A stretch of 64,000 bases of DNA from Glaciihabitans sp. dw_435 (GTDB lineage: Bacteria; Actinomycetota; Actinomycetes; Actinomycetales; Microbacteriaceae): NCBI RefSeq assembly GCF_018449675.1, contig NZ_JAAVUZ010000006.1:124001-188000 (forward strand). Direction: 5' to 3'. Both the position numbers and the translations under genes were made by a program. Position 1 is the stretch's first letter; each line of letters opens with the position of its first letter. Under the pieces are notes generated by a model. That model ran no database searches, had not been told where the DNA came from, and saw nothing but the letters and a program-made list of their open reading frames with translations. Shown here piece by piece: positions 53,715 through 63,147 of this stretch.

Positions 53715-55256
53715 ATGGTGACAACCAACATTCTCGAGATGCGCAACATCACGAAGACCTTCCCCGGTGTCAAGGCGCTGCAGGATGTCTCGATCGAGGT
53801 CAAGCGTGGACACATCCACGCCATCTGCGGCGAGAACGGTGCTGGCAAATCGACTCTCATGAAGGTGCTGAGCGGCGTGTACCCGCACGGGACCTACGAC
53901 GGGGAGATCCTCTTTGAGGACAAGCCCGTGGAATTCCGCAACATCAACGACTCAGAAGCGTCGGGCGTGGTGATCATTCACCAGGAGCTCGCACTGAGCC
54001 CATATCTTTCCATTGCCGAGAACATCTTCCTCGGCAATGAGCAGCAGTCCAGCGGCTGGATCGACTGGAACAAGACCAACCTCGAGGCGGCAAAGCTGCT
54101 CGCGCGGGTGGGCCTGAAGGACAACCCGATCACCAAGGTCATGGACATCGGCGTCGGCAAGCAGCAGCTCGTGGAGATCGCGAAGGCACTCTCCAAGGAA
54201 GTGAAGCTGCTGATTCTCGACGAGCCGACGGCCGCGCTCAACGACGAGGACTCCGCTCACCTGTTGGATCTCATGAAGCACCTACGCGAGCAGGGCATCA
54301 CGTCGATCATCATCAGCCACAAGCTGAACGAGATCAAAGCGGTAGCCGACGAGGTCACCATCATCCGTGACGGCAAGAAGATCGAGACGCTCGATATGCA
54401 TTCCGACGTCATCTCGGAGGAGCGCATCATCAAGGGAATGGTCGGTCGCGATCTCGAGAGCCGCTTCCCCGACCACACGCCGCACATCGGCGAGGAGATG
54501 CTGCGTGTTGAGGACTGGACGGTACATCACCCGCTCGACCACGCGCGTGAGGTCGTGAAGCAGGCCAACATCTACGTGCGCGCCGGCGAGATCGTCGGTA
54601 TCGCTGGCCTCATGGGTGCCGGTCGCACCGAGCTCGCGATGAGCGTGTTCGGCCACAGCTACGGGTACAACATCTCGGGCAAGGTCTACAAACAGGGCGT
54701 GGAAATCAAGACGAACACCGTGTCGGCGGCGATCGGCCACGGACTCGCCTACGCGACGGAAGACCGCAAGCACTACGGGCTGAACCTCATCGAGGACATC
54801 AAGCGCAACGTGTCGGCCGCCGCTCTCGAGAAGCTGGCCCGCGCCGGATGGGTCGACGGCAACAAGGAGATCGTCGTTGCCGAGGGCTACCGCAAAGACA
54901 TGAACATCAAGGCCCCCAGCGTCGATGCCCTCACCGGCAAGCTGTCGGGCGGTAACCAGCAAAAGGTCGTGCTGTCCAAGTGGATGTACTCCAACCCGGA
55001 CGTGCTGATTCTGGATGAACCGACCCGCGGTATCGACGTCGGTGCGAAGTACGAGATCTACGGCATCATCAACCGCCTTGCCGACGAGGGGAAGGGCGTC
55101 ATCGTCATCTCGTCGGAGTTGCCGGAACTGCTCGGCATCTGCGACCGGATCTACACCCTCGCCGAGGGTCGGATCACGGCGGACGTGTCCCGTGCGGACG
55201 CGAGCGCTGAACACCTTATGCAGTACATGACCCAGGAGAGGAAGGACCAGGAATGA
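53715..55256 (+). CDS. mmsA: CUT2 sugar ABC transporter ATPase (MmsA/GguA type), system 2
   Basis: 513 residues, two nucleotide-binding domains: Walker [23 protein letters not shown], the degenerate second site [27 protein letters not shown] and [16 protein letters not shown]. It is a clear paralog of the ATPase at 42698. I chose ATG 53715; the in-frame GTG at 53652 lies inside the preceding hairpin, and an ATG at 53694 is also possible. The stop overlaps the permease start (ATGA). Confidence 0.92.
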   Translation: MVTTNILEMRNITKTFPGVKALQDVSIEVKRGHIHAICGENGAGKSTLMKVLSGVYPHGTYDGEILFEDKPVEFRNINDSEASGVVIIHQELALSPYLSIAENIFLGNEQQSSGWIDWNKTNLEAAKLLARVGLKDNPITKVMDIGVGKQQLVEIAKALSKEVKLLILDEPTAALNDEDSAHLLDLMKHLREQGITSIIISHKLNEIKAVADEVTIIRDGKKIETLDMHSDVISEERIIKGMVGRDLESRFPDHTPHIGEEMLRVEDWTVHHPLDHAREVVKQANIYVRAGEIVGIAGLMGAGRTELAMSVFGHSYGYNISGKVYKQGVEIKTNTVSAAIGHGLAYATEDRKHYGLNLIEDIKRNVSAAALEKLARAGWVDGNKEIVVAEGYRKDMNIKAPSVDALTGKLSGGNQQKVVLSKWMYSNPDVLILDEPTRGIDVGAKYEIYGIINRLADEGKGVIVISSELPELLGICDRIYTLAEGRITADVSRADASAEHLMQYMTQERKDQE

Positions 55257-56467
55257 GCGACATCCGTGTTAAAGAAGTGTCGACGGGGGGTGGCATCCGC
55301 TCAGCATTCAATTACCTGGCCGGGCAGCTGCGCCAGATCGGCCTGTTCATTGCGCTGATCGTCATCATCATCTTCTTCGAGATCGCGACCCCGGGCATCA
55401 CGCTCAAGCCGATCAACGTGTCGAACCTGATCGTGCAGAACAGCTACATCCTGATCCTGGCGATCGGCATGGTGATGGTAATCATCGCTGGCCACATCGA
55501 CCTGTCGGTCGGATCGGTGGTCGCCTTCACCGGTGCCATGGCCGGCGTGATGATCACCCAGTGGCACCTGCCCTGGTTCGTGGCGATCGTGCTGTGCCTG
55601 ATCCTGGGTGCGGTGGTCGGCATGTGGCAGGGATTCTGGATCGCGTACTTCAAGATACCGGCGTTCATCGTGACGTTGGCGGGCATGCTCACGTTCCGTG
55701 GACTGACCCAGATTGCGCTGCAGAACGAGCAGATCTCGCCCTTCCCGGACGAGTTCCGCGCGCTCGGCTCCGGCTTCCTGCCGGACCTCGGTGGTGGCCA
55801 GAGCTTCCTCGAGCCGCTGACCGTGATCCTCGGTGTGCTCGCCGTGCTGCTGCTGGTGGTGCAGGCCATTCGTGGTCGCGCCGCCCGCAAGAAGTACAAC
55901 GTCGAGGACGAGCCCTTCGCCTGGTATATCACGAAGCTCGCGTTCACGACCGTGCTCATCCTGCTCGTGACCTACCTGCTGGCCAGCTACCGGGGAACCC
56001 CGATCGTGCTGGTCGTGCTCGGCCTGCTCGTGGTCGTCTACTCGGCAGTGATGAACCGCAGCGTCTTCGGTCGTCACATCTACGCGATCGGTGGCAACCT
56101 CAACGCTGCGGCGCTCTCGGGCGTCAAGACGCAGCGGGTCACATTCCTGCTGTTCGTCAACATGGGTGTCATCGCATCTCTGGCGGGCCTGGTTTTCACG
56201 GCCCAGCTCAACCTCGCAAACCCGAAGGCCGGTGACGGTTTCGAGCTCGACGCCATCGCCGCAGTCTTCATCGGTGGCGCGGCGGTCACCGGCGGTATCG
56301 GTACTGTGACGGGCGCCATCATCGGTGGTCTCATCATCGGAATCCTGAACAACGGTATGTCCATCCTCGGTGTCGGCAGTGAGTACCAGCAGCTCATCAA
56401 GGGCCTGGTCTTGCTGGCAGCCGTCGCGTTCGACGTCTACAACAAGCGTCGTTCGGGCGGTCACTAG
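55253..56467 (+). CDS. mmsB: CUT2 sugar ABC transporter permease (MmsB/GguB type), system 2
   Basis: 404 residues, about ten helices, with [21 protein letters not shown] and [22 protein letters not shown]. It is a paralog of the permease at 44260 but ends soon after the last helix (YNKRRSGGH). It forms the channel with the system 2 ATPase, and with the binding protein at 52502 it makes the arabinose-linked importer. The composite palindrome at 56502 begins 35 bases after its stop and may end the transcript. Confidence 0.93.
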   Translation: MSDIRVKEVSTGGGIRSAFNYLAGQLRQIGLFIALIVIIIFFEIATPGITLKPINVSNLIVQNSYILILAIGMVMVIIAGHIDLSVGSVVAFTGAMAGVMITQWHLPWFVAIVLCLILGAVVGMWQGFWIAYFKIPAFIVTLAGMLTFRGLTQIALQNEQISPFPDEFRALGSGFLPDLGGGQSFLEPLTVILGVLAVLLLVVQAIRGRAARKKYNVEDEPFAWYITKLAFTTVLILLVTYLLASYRGTPIVLVVLGLLVVVYSAVMNRSVFGRHIYAIGGNLNAAALSGVKTQRVTFLLFVNMGVIASLAGLVFTAQLNLANPKAGDGFELDAIAAVFIGGAAVTGGIGTVTGAIIGGLIIGILNNGMSILGVGSEYQQLIKGLVLLAAVAFDVYNKRRSGGH

Positions 56468-56501
56468 TCACCATTCGCCCGCCTCTGCGGCGGGCACATC
56501 C

Positions 56502-56589
56502 CCGTGGCGGGAGAAACTGGCAAGCGGAGGGAGCTACAGCTCCCTCCGCTTGCTTTTTTCTCCCGCCAAACCCCGCGTTAACTTTCGCC
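56502..56589. repeat. Composite palindromic element, copy 2 (inverted)
   Basis: Contains GGCGGGAGAAA and AAGCGGAGGGAGCT paired with AGCTCCCTCCGCTTG and TTTTTTCTCCCGCC. The reverse complement aligns over its whole length with 16090-16180. The TTTTTT inside the 3' arm may also let it act as a terminator. Confidence 0.85.
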
Positions 56590-56749
56590 GGACAGAAAAG
56601 CGTGGGTTCAGCGAGATGCGCACGATAACCCTCACATTTGCGGATGACCCTGCGCCGAAGTGACTCTGGGTGCGCGCGTGAGAGGGCGCCGGACCCCCGT
56701 GATTGCGGGACTCCGGGTCATCCCGTTACCAAACCGTAACCATTGCCCC

Positions 56750-56779
56750 TTGAGGGCGCAATTTTGTGAGCGCTAACAT
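56750..56779 (+). promoter_or_regulatory. Promoter and LacI-type operator of the YtfQ-type operon
   Basis: TTGAGG at 56750-56755 and TAACAT at 56774-56779, 18-bp spacer. The LacI-type palindrome TGTGAGCGCTAACA (56765-56778) overlaps the -10 box. The LacI regulator at 61806, at the end of the operon, is the likely partner. Confidence 0.7.
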
Positions 56780-56928
56780 TCCAACCAGATTGGACACGCA
56801 CTACCCGGCTCGAACTCGCGGTTGCAATGGCGCAACGGATGCGCGGACTTCCGCAAACGACGGCGCGACGAGCGGCGCTACCTAACTCAATACGACGGCA
56901 AGACACTGAACAAGGAGGTTTGGTTTCT

Positions 56929-57960
56929 ATGAACAGGTTTGCACTCACTAGAGGGTTGGGCGCCGCGGCGCCGACCGGATCGCGCCGGGGCAGGGTGCGC
57001 AGCGTCATCGGGCTGGCGGCTGCCGGAGCGGTGCTCTTCACGATGAGCGGCTGCGCCAGCAGTGGCGGATCGGGCGGGGGTGCCGACTCTCTCACGGTCG
57101 GTTTCGCCCAGGTCGGCGCCGAGAGCGCGTGGCGCACCGCCAACACGAAGGACATCCAGGAGTCGTTCAAGACCGCGGACATCCCGCTGAAGTTCTCCGA
57201 TGCGCAGGGCAAGCAGGAGAACCAGATCAAGGCGATCCGCTCGTACATCCAGCAGAAGGTCGACGTGATCGCGTTCTCGCCGGTGGTCGAGTCCGGCTGG
57301 GACACGGTGCTCAACGAAGCGAAGGACGCCGACATCCCCGTCGTGCTCACCGACCGCTCGGTCGACTCCTCCGATGACTCGCTCTACAAGTCGTTCCTCG
57401 GCTCAGACTTCGTCGCCGAGGGCGAGAAGGCCGGCGAGTGGGCGAAGACGGAATTTGCGGATGCCACGGCGGTGAACGTTGTCGAACTGCAGGGCACCAC
57501 GGGCGCGGCCCCGGCCAACGACCGGGCGAAAGGATTCCGCACGGCGATCGAGGGCGACAGCAAGTTCAAGATCATCGCGTCGCAAACGGGTGACTTCACC
57601 CGTGCCGGTGGCAAGCAGGTCATGGAGGCGTTCCTGAAGAGCAACCCCAAGATTGACCTGCTTTACGCGCACAACGACGACATGGGTCTCGGCGCCATCG
57701 AGGCGATTGAAGCAGCGGGCCTCAAGCCGGGTGTGGACATCAAGATCGTGACGGTGGACGCGGTGCACGATGGAATGCAGGCCCTGGCCGACGGCAAGAT
57801 CAACTTCATCGTCGAGTGCTCGCCGCTGCTGGGCGGTCAGCTGGTCGACATCGTGAAGAAGGTCGCCGCGGGCGAGACGGTCGACAAGCGCATCGTCACG
57901 GAGGAAACCACCTTCACGCAGGACCAGGCGAAGGCCGCGCTTCCCGACCGGAAGTACTGA
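56929..57960 (+). CDS. ytfQ: YtfQ-type sugar-binding lipoprotein
   Basis: 343 residues: a long basic N-terminus, a lipoprotein signal (FTMSGCASSGG, Cys near 42) and the very characteristic YtfQ sequence VGFAQVGAESAWRTANTKDI, FSDAQGKQENQIKAIRSYI and KVDVIAFSPVVESGWDTVL. E. coli YtfQ binds galactofuranose; related binders take other furanose or pentose sugars. AAGGAGG precedes the ATG at 56929. It is the first gene of the four-gene importer. Confidence 0.93.
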   Translation: MNRFALTRGLGAAAPTGSRRGRVRSVIGLAAAGAVLFTMSGCASSGGSGGGADSLTVGFAQVGAESAWRTANTKDIQESFKTADIPLKFSDAQGKQENQIKAIRSYIQQKVDVIAFSPVVESGWDTVLNEAKDADIPVVLTDRSVDSSDDSLYKSFLGSDFVAEGEKAGEWAKTEFADATAVNVVELQGTTGAAPANDRAKGFRTAIEGDSKFKIIASQTGDFTRAGGKQVMEAFLKSNPKIDLLYAHNDDMGLGAIEAIEAAGLKPGVDIKIVTVDAVHDGMQALADGKINFIVECSPLLGGQLVDIVKKVAAGETVDKRIVTEETTFTQDQAKAALPDRKY

Positions 57961-57968
57961 GCTCGACC

Positions 57969-59513
57969 GTGAGTGTCGCTGTCGATCCCGTGCCCCTCGT
58001 AGAGATGTCCCACATCTCCATCTCCTTTCCCGGCGTCAAGGCGCTTGATGCGGTGGACTTCCGGATGTTTCCCGGTGAGGTCCATTCGTTGATGGGTGAA
58101 AACGGGGCAGGAAAATCTACCCTGATCAAGGCGCTGACCGGGGTGTACGGGATCGACAGCGGCACCATCACACTGGACGGTGAGCCGCTGGTGATCAAGT
58201 CGCCGGCCGAGGCCCAGAACGCGGGCATCAGCACCGTCTACCAGGAGATCAACCTGCTGCCGAACCTGTCGGTGGCAGAAAACATCATGCTGGGACGCGA
58301 GCCCCGGCGGTTTGGCGGCATCGCGTGGAAGAAGACCCGCGCGATGGCCGCCGAACTTCTGACCCAGATGCGGCTCGACATCGATCCGGCGTCGCTGCTG
58401 GGGTCTCACTCGCTGGCGGTACAGCAACTCGTCGCCATCGCCCGCGCCATTGCGGTTCGGGCCCGGGTGCTGATTCTCGACGAGCCGACGTCGAGCCTCG
58501 ACGCTGACGAGGTGGCCGAGCTGTTCCGGGTCATCCGCAGCCTTAAAGACAACGGCGTTGCGATTCTGTTCGTGTCGCACTTTCTCGATCAGGTGTACGA
58601 GATTGCCGACCGGTTGACGGTGCTGCGTAACGGTGCGCTGGTGGGCGAGTACCGCATCGAGGAGATCCTGCGGATCGAGTTGGTGCGCAAGATGATCGGG
58701 AAGGAGATCGCGGTGCTCGACGACATCGATACCCGCACCCGCGCCCAGGCGGTGGAGACCGAGACGGCGACCGCCACGGCGGTGCCATTCCTCGAGGCGA
58801 GCGGCGTCGGACGTAAGGGCTCGATCGAGCCCTTCGACGTGCGCATCTCGGAAGGCGAGGTCGTGGGCCTCGCCGGGTTGCTCGGCTCGGGTCGCACCGA
58901 ACTCGCCCGGATCATCGGCGGCGCCGATCGCACCGATTCCGGCGAGATCCGCATCGAGGGCAAACCGCGCCGGCTCAGCACCGCGCGCTCTGCGCTCAAG
59001 GACCGCATCGCCTACTCCTCGGAGGACCGCAAACGCGAGGGCATCATCGAAGACCTCACGGTGCGCGACAACATCGTCCTCGCACTGCAGGCCGATCGTG
59101 GATGGTTCCGACGCATCCCGCGCCGCCGGCAGGACGAACTGGCGGCCAGCTACATTCAGGCGCTCGGCATCCGCCCGGCCAATCCGGAGGCGCTGTTACG
59201 CAACCTCAGCGGCGGTAACCAGCAGAAGGTGCTGCTCGCCCGGTGGCTCGCGATTGCGCCGCGATTACTGATTCTGGATGAACCGACCCGCGGCATCGAC
59301 GTCGGCGCGAAGGCTGAGATCCAGCGCCTCGTAGCCAACCTCGCCGAGGAAGGCATGAGCGTGCTCTTCATCTCGGCGGAGCTGGAGGAGGTGCTGCGGC
59401 TCAGCCACCGGATCGTGGTGATGCGGGATCGCCGCAAGATCGCGGACCTGCCCAACGAGGACGTCACGGTGACCGAGATCATGGGTCTCATCGCGAGCGG
59501 AGCGGACGCATGA
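57969..59513 (+). CDS. ytfR: YtfR-type sugar ABC transporter ATPase
   Basis: 514 residues with two nucleotide-binding domains: SFPGVKALDAVDFRMFPGEV, Walker [23 protein letters not shown], the degenerate second site [27 protein letters not shown] and [16 protein letters not shown]. It begins 8 bp after ytfQ; GTG 57969 is the best start, although its ribosome site is weak. It powers the two permeases that follow. The stop overlaps ytfT (ATGA). Confidence 0.92.
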   Translation: MSVAVDPVPLVEMSHISISFPGVKALDAVDFRMFPGEVHSLMGENGAGKSTLIKALTGVYGIDSGTITLDGEPLVIKSPAEAQNAGISTVYQEINLLPNLSVAENIMLGREPRRFGGIAWKKTRAMAAELLTQMRLDIDPASLLGSHSLAVQQLVAIARAIAVRARVLILDEPTSSLDADEVAELFRVIRSLKDNGVAILFVSHFLDQVYEIADRLTVLRNGALVGEYRIEEILRIELVRKMIGKEIAVLDDIDTRTRAQAVETETATATAVPFLEASGVGRKGSIEPFDVRISEGEVVGLAGLLGSGRTELARIIGGADRTDSGEIRIEGKPRRLSTARSALKDRIAYSSEDRKREGIIEDLTVRDNIVLALQADRGWFRRIPRRRQDELAASYIQALGIRPANPEALLRNLSGGNQQKVLLARWLAIAPRLLILDEPTRGIDVGAKAEIQRLVANLAEEGMSVLFISAELEEVLRLSHRIVVMRDRRKIADLPNEDVTVTEIMGLIASGADA

Positions 59514-60568
59514 TTGCCGCCCGCCTCCGTGACGTGTTTCGCAGCCGGCTCATCTGGCCGGTGATCGCCCTCGTCGCCCTGCTCGTGACGAATGTCATCA
59601 AGTCGCCGGGCTTCCTGTCCATTCGCGTGCAGGACGGTCACCTGTTCGGGAGTCTCATCGACATCCTCCGCAACGGCGCCCCGATTGTGCTGGTGGCACT
59701 GGGAATGACCCTCGTGATTGCGACCCGCGGCATTGACCTGTCCGTCGGAGCCGTCGTCGCCATCTCGGGCGCATTCGCCCTGTCGATCGTCGGTGACGCA
59801 CCCGACCCGAATGACCTCGGCGTCGTTCTCGGGGCGGCCGCGGCATCCATCGTGTTCGCCATCGTTCTCGGCTCGTGGAACGGCCTGCTCGTCTCGGTGT
59901 TTGGCATTCAGCCGATCATCGCGACGCTCATCCTCATGACGGCAGGCCGCGGCATCGCGATGCTCATCACCGAGGGGCAGATCCTCACGGTGTCGAGCGC
60001 TCCGTACAAGGTGATCGGCGGCGGTTACTGGTTCGCCCTGCCGGCGTCGATCATCATCGCGGGCGTGATGTTCGCCCTCGTCGCGATCCTCACCCGCAAG
60101 ACGGCGCTCGGCATGCTCATCGAGTCCGTCGGCATCAACCCCGAGGCGAGCAGGCTGGCGGGCGTGAGCGCGCGCGTCATCGTCTGGACGGTGTACACGT
60201 TCAGCGCGGTGTGCGCGGCGATCGCCGGCCTCATGATCAGCTCGAACGTCACGGCGGCGGACGCCAACAGCGCGGGCCTCTGGATCGAGATGGACGCCAT
60301 CCTCGCCGTGGTGCTCGGCGGCACGTCGCTCGCGGGCGGCCGCTACTCGCTGACCGGAACTCTGATCGGCGCCTTCGTGATCCAGACGTTGACGACGACC
60401 GTCTACTCCATCGGAATCGCGCCCGAGATCACGCTCGTCTTCAAGGCACTCGTGGTCATCGCGGTGTGCCTGCTGCAGTCGCCCGTGATGAACACGCGCA
60501 TCACCAAGATGCGAATGCGTCGTCGCCGCACCCCGGCGGTGGCTCCGACGAGAGCGACCGTGTCATGA
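59510..60568 (+). CDS. ytfT: YtfT-type sugar ABC transporter permease
   Basis: 352 residues, about ten helices. It has GMTLVIATRGIDLSVGAVVAI and EMDAILAVVLGGTSLAGGRYS of CUT2 permeases. NGAPIVLVALG near the start is like YtfT. It forms a heterodimeric channel with the YjfF-type permease. It overlaps both neighbours by 4 bp. Confidence 0.92.
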   Translation: MIAARLRDVFRSRLIWPVIALVALLVTNVIKSPGFLSIRVQDGHLFGSLIDILRNGAPIVLVALGMTLVIATRGIDLSVGAVVAISGAFALSIVGDAPDPNDLGVVLGAAAASIVFAIVLGSWNGLLVSVFGIQPIIATLILMTAGRGIAMLITEGQILTVSSAPYKVIGGGYWFALPASIIIAGVMFALVAILTRKTALGMLIESVGINPEASRLAGVSARVIVWTVYTFSAVCAAIAGLMISSNVTAADANSAGLWIEMDAILAVVLGGTSLAGGRYSLTGTLIGAFVIQTLTTTVYSIGIAPEITLVFKALVVIAVCLLQSPVMNTRITKMRMRRRRTPAVAPTRATVS

Positions 60569-61719
60569 CCGCGACGACAAACAGGCCGGCGGGGGCCGAG
60601 CCCGGGCGCGGAGGTACCGCCGGTGGCGGATCCGACCGGGCGGCCGGCGCGGGACTGCTGATGAGCGGGCGCCGTCGCGAGGCAGGGCGGCGCGCGGCTG
60701 GAGGTGGCACGCCCCCGGGCGGCAGTGGCGCGACGGGACAGCATGGAATCGCGGAATGGCTCGGAGCGGTGGTGTCGTCACGCTATGCCTCCGTTCTCGT
60801 CACTCTTGCCCTTCTGATTGTGACGTTTGCGGTCGGCTCGATTCGGTACGAGGGGTTCTTCTCGGGACAAGTCGCGCTGAACCTGTTTGTGGATAACGCG
60901 TTCCTCATCGTGTTGGCAGTCGGCATGACGTTCGTGATTCTCACGGGTGGCATCGACCTCTCAGTGGGGTCGGTCGTGGCGTTGTCAACGATGATTGCGG
61001 CGTCGCTGCTGCAGTCCGGGTGGTCGCCGCCCTGGGTCATCCTCATCGTCCTGATTGTCGGCACGACGCTGGGACTGCTGGTCGGCCTCGTCATCTACTA
61101 CTTCGACATTCAGCCGTTCATTGCGACGCTGGCGGCGATGTTCCTGGCGCGCGGGTTTTGCTACGTGATCAGCACTAACTCGATCTCGATCGTGGACCCG
61201 TTCTTCACCGCGATGGCGGACGCGCGGATCCCGGTGGGGCCGGGCCTGAAGATCACCCCGAGCGTGATCGTCGCGCTGATCGTGGTGGCGATCGCCTTCG
61301 TGGTGCTGCACTACACGCGCACGGGACGAACGGTGTACGCGATTGGTAACGGCGGGCCATCCGCCATGCTCATGGGGCTGCCGGTGCGGCGCACGAAGGT
61401 GCTCGTCTACGCGATCAGCGGGCTGTGCTCGGCGATCGCGGGCGTGCTGTTCACGTTCTACACGCTGTCCGGATATAGCTTGACTGCCGTCGGCATGGAG
61501 CTTGATGCGATCGCGGCGGTGGTCATCGGAGGCACGCTGCTGACCGGCGGTTCGGGGTTTGTGCTCGGGTCGGTGCTGGGGGTGCTCGTGCTCGGGCTGA
61601 TCCAGACCATCATCAGTTTCGAGGGGACGCTGAGTTCGTGGTGGACGCGCATCGTGATCGGTTCGCTACTGCTTGTGTTCATCATTCTGCAGCGCGTGTT
61701 GACGCTGCGACGGCGGTGA
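60565..61719 (+). CDS. yjfF: YjfF-type sugar ABC transporter permease with extended N-terminus
   Basis: 384 residues. The permease core matches YjfF ([53 protein letters not shown] is the later signature, here SGYSLTAVGMELDAI). About 70 residues of Gly/Arg/Ala-rich sequence precede the first helix, which E. coli YjfF lacks. The ATG at 60565 overlaps the ytfT stop; internal starts before the first helix are possible, so the extension might not be translated. Confidence 0.9.
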   Translation: MTATTNRPAGAEPGRGGTAGGGSDRAAGAGLLMSGRRREAGRRAAGGGTPPGGSGATGQHGIAEWLGAVVSSRYASVLVTLALLIVTFAVGSIRYEGFFSGQVALNLFVDNAFLIVLAVGMTFVILTGGIDLSVGSVVALSTMIAASLLQSGWSPPWVILIVLIVGTTLGLLVGLVIYYFDIQPFIATLAAMFLARGFCYVISTNSISIVDPFFTAMADARIPVGPGLKITPSVIVALIVVAIAFVVLHYTRTGRTVYAIGNGGPSAMLMGLPVRRTKVLVYAISGLCSAIAGVLFTFYTLSGYSLTAVGMELDAIAAVVIGGTLLTGGSGFVLGSVLGVLVLGLIQTIISFEGTLSSWWTRIVIGSLLLVFIILQRVLTLRRR

Positions 61720-61805
61720 CCGCGCCGTGTCGGGAGGGACGGATCCGGCGGGCATAATTAGAGCCATATCCGGGCGCGCATGGTGGTTAAGGGAAGTCGG
61801 CAGGT

Positions 61806-62828
61806 GTGGTGAACTCCGATGACCCGCGGGCGCGTACCGCCAACATTTTCGATGTCGCCCGTCTCGCCGGGGTCTCGCACCAGACAGTTTCGCGCGTGGT
61901 CAACGGCATCCCCAACGTGCGGCCCGCGACGCGGGAGCGGGTGGAAGACGCCATCCGCCAGCTGCGCTACCGCCCGAGCACCGCTGCCCGCGCGCTGGTC
62001 ACGAAGCGCTCGCGCACGATCGGCCTGATCACCACCGGCCGCCCCGACTATGGCCCGTCGGCCACTGCCCTCGGCTTCAACGATGCGGCGCGCCAGGCCC
62101 GCTACACGGTGAGCATCGCCAGCATGGCCGAGGCCGACCCCGGCTCGCTGCGCGCCTCGGTCGAACTGCTGCTGAGCCAGAACGTCGAGGCGATTGTGCT
62201 CATCGCCGGGCACAGCGGCGCGCTCGAAGCCATCCAGGACATCGACCTCGGCGTCCCCCTGCTCGCGGTGGAGAGCAGCGGTCGCCTCGGATTTCACAGC
62301 GTCTCGATCGACCAGTTCGGTGGGGCGCGGGCTGCGACCGATCATCTCGCAGAACTCGGGCATAGAAGCATCCTTCACATTGCCGGCCCAGAGGATTCGA
62401 TGGATGCCACGGAGCGGATGCGCGGCTGGCAGACCTCACTCTCGGGGCACGGTTTGGTAGCCCGGCAGCCGTTCCACACGGACTGGTCACCCCGCAGCGG
62501 GTACGAGGTGGGACTCCAACTGCTCGAGAGCCGTGACTTCACGGCCGTGTTTGCGGGCAACGACCAGCTCGCGCTGGGACTGCTGCACGCCTTCGCGGCC
62601 CGGGGTGTTCGCGTGCCGGAGGACGTGAGCGTTGTCGGGTTCGATGACATCCCCGAGGCCGAGCATTTCACTCCGCCACTGACCACCGTGCGGCAGGATT
62701 TCGCGGTGTTGGGGCGTGACATCATGGCGACTGTGATCCGGGTGCTGCAGGACCGGGAGCAGGGGGATACCCCGCACACGGCGGCCCAGCTCGTGGTGCG
62801 GGCGTCGACGGCGGCGCCGCGGGGGTAG
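61806..62828 (+). CDS. LacI-family regulator at the end of the YtfQRT-YjfF operon
   Basis: 340 residues: helix-turn-helix IFDVARLAGVSHQTVSRVVNG, hinge LRYRPSTAARALV, and a sugar-binding core (TIGLITTGRPDYGPSATALG; FAGNDQLALGLLHAFAARG; SVVGFDDIPEAEHFTPPLTTVRQDF). It is close to the regulator at 46958. It probably controls the importer whose promoter carries TGTGAGCGCTAACA. A CATAAT box at 61754 could give it its own promoter. GTG 61806 or 61809 is the start. Confidence 0.9.
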   Translation: MVNSDDPRARTANIFDVARLAGVSHQTVSRVVNGIPNVRPATRERVEDAIRQLRYRPSTAARALVTKRSRTIGLITTGRPDYGPSATALGFNDAARQARYTVSIASMAEADPGSLRASVELLLSQNVEAIVLIAGHSGALEAIQDIDLGVPLLAVESSGRLGFHSVSIDQFGGARAATDHLAELGHRSILHIAGPEDSMDATERMRGWQTSLSGHGLVARQPFHTDWSPRSGYEVGLQLLESRDFTAVFAGNDQLALGLLHAFAARGVRVPEDVSVVGFDDIPEAEHFTPPLTTVRQDFAVLGRDIMATVIRVLQDREQGDTPHTAAQLVVRASTAAPRG

Positions 62829-62834
62829 GGCTGC

Positions 62835-62890
62835 GGTAGCCGGTAGCCGGTAGCCGGTAGCCGGTAGCCGGTAGCCGGTAGCCGGTTGCC
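62835..62890. repeat. GGTAGCC tandem repeat
   Basis: Seven perfect 7-bp units (62835-62883) and one variant unit GGTTGCC (62884-62890). It lies seven bases after the lacI-type stop codon. Confidence 0.97.
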
Positions 62891-63070
62891 GGTTAGCGTC
62901 GGCGGGCTGCGGTTGGACGGTTGTGCGGTATTGGGTGCCGGCTTCTGGCCGGTTGGGTGGGCGGGTGCCAGTTTCAGACCAGTTGCGTGGGGCGCCGAGC
63001 CATTGCTCCGCGCTGTGGGCGCTCGTGCGCGCGCGCCGCGCGGCCACGTCGGGCAGTGAGGTCGCTTCCG

Positions 63071-63147
63071 TTTCACTCACGGAGGAGATTCGGCAGCTGA
63101 AGCGTTTCACCCGGGAGGAAATGACTGAATTTCCTCCGTCACCGAAA
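63071..63147. repeat. Imperfect hairpin in the lacI-xylB gap
   Basis: TTTCACTCACGGAGGAGATT at 63071-63090 and its partner at 63127-63147 match at 17 of 21 positions; a nested GGAGGAAAT/ATTTCCTCC pair lies inside. Confidence 0.6.

Larger units (their letters stand above)
56468..56928. other. Intergenic region between CUT2 system 2 and the YtfQ-type operon
   Basis: No gene is present. It contains the composite palindrome (56502-56589), two copies of the GGATGACCC motif in opposite orientation (56642-56650 and 56715-56723), and a promoter/operator at 56750-56779. No further structure is evident. Confidence 0.75.
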
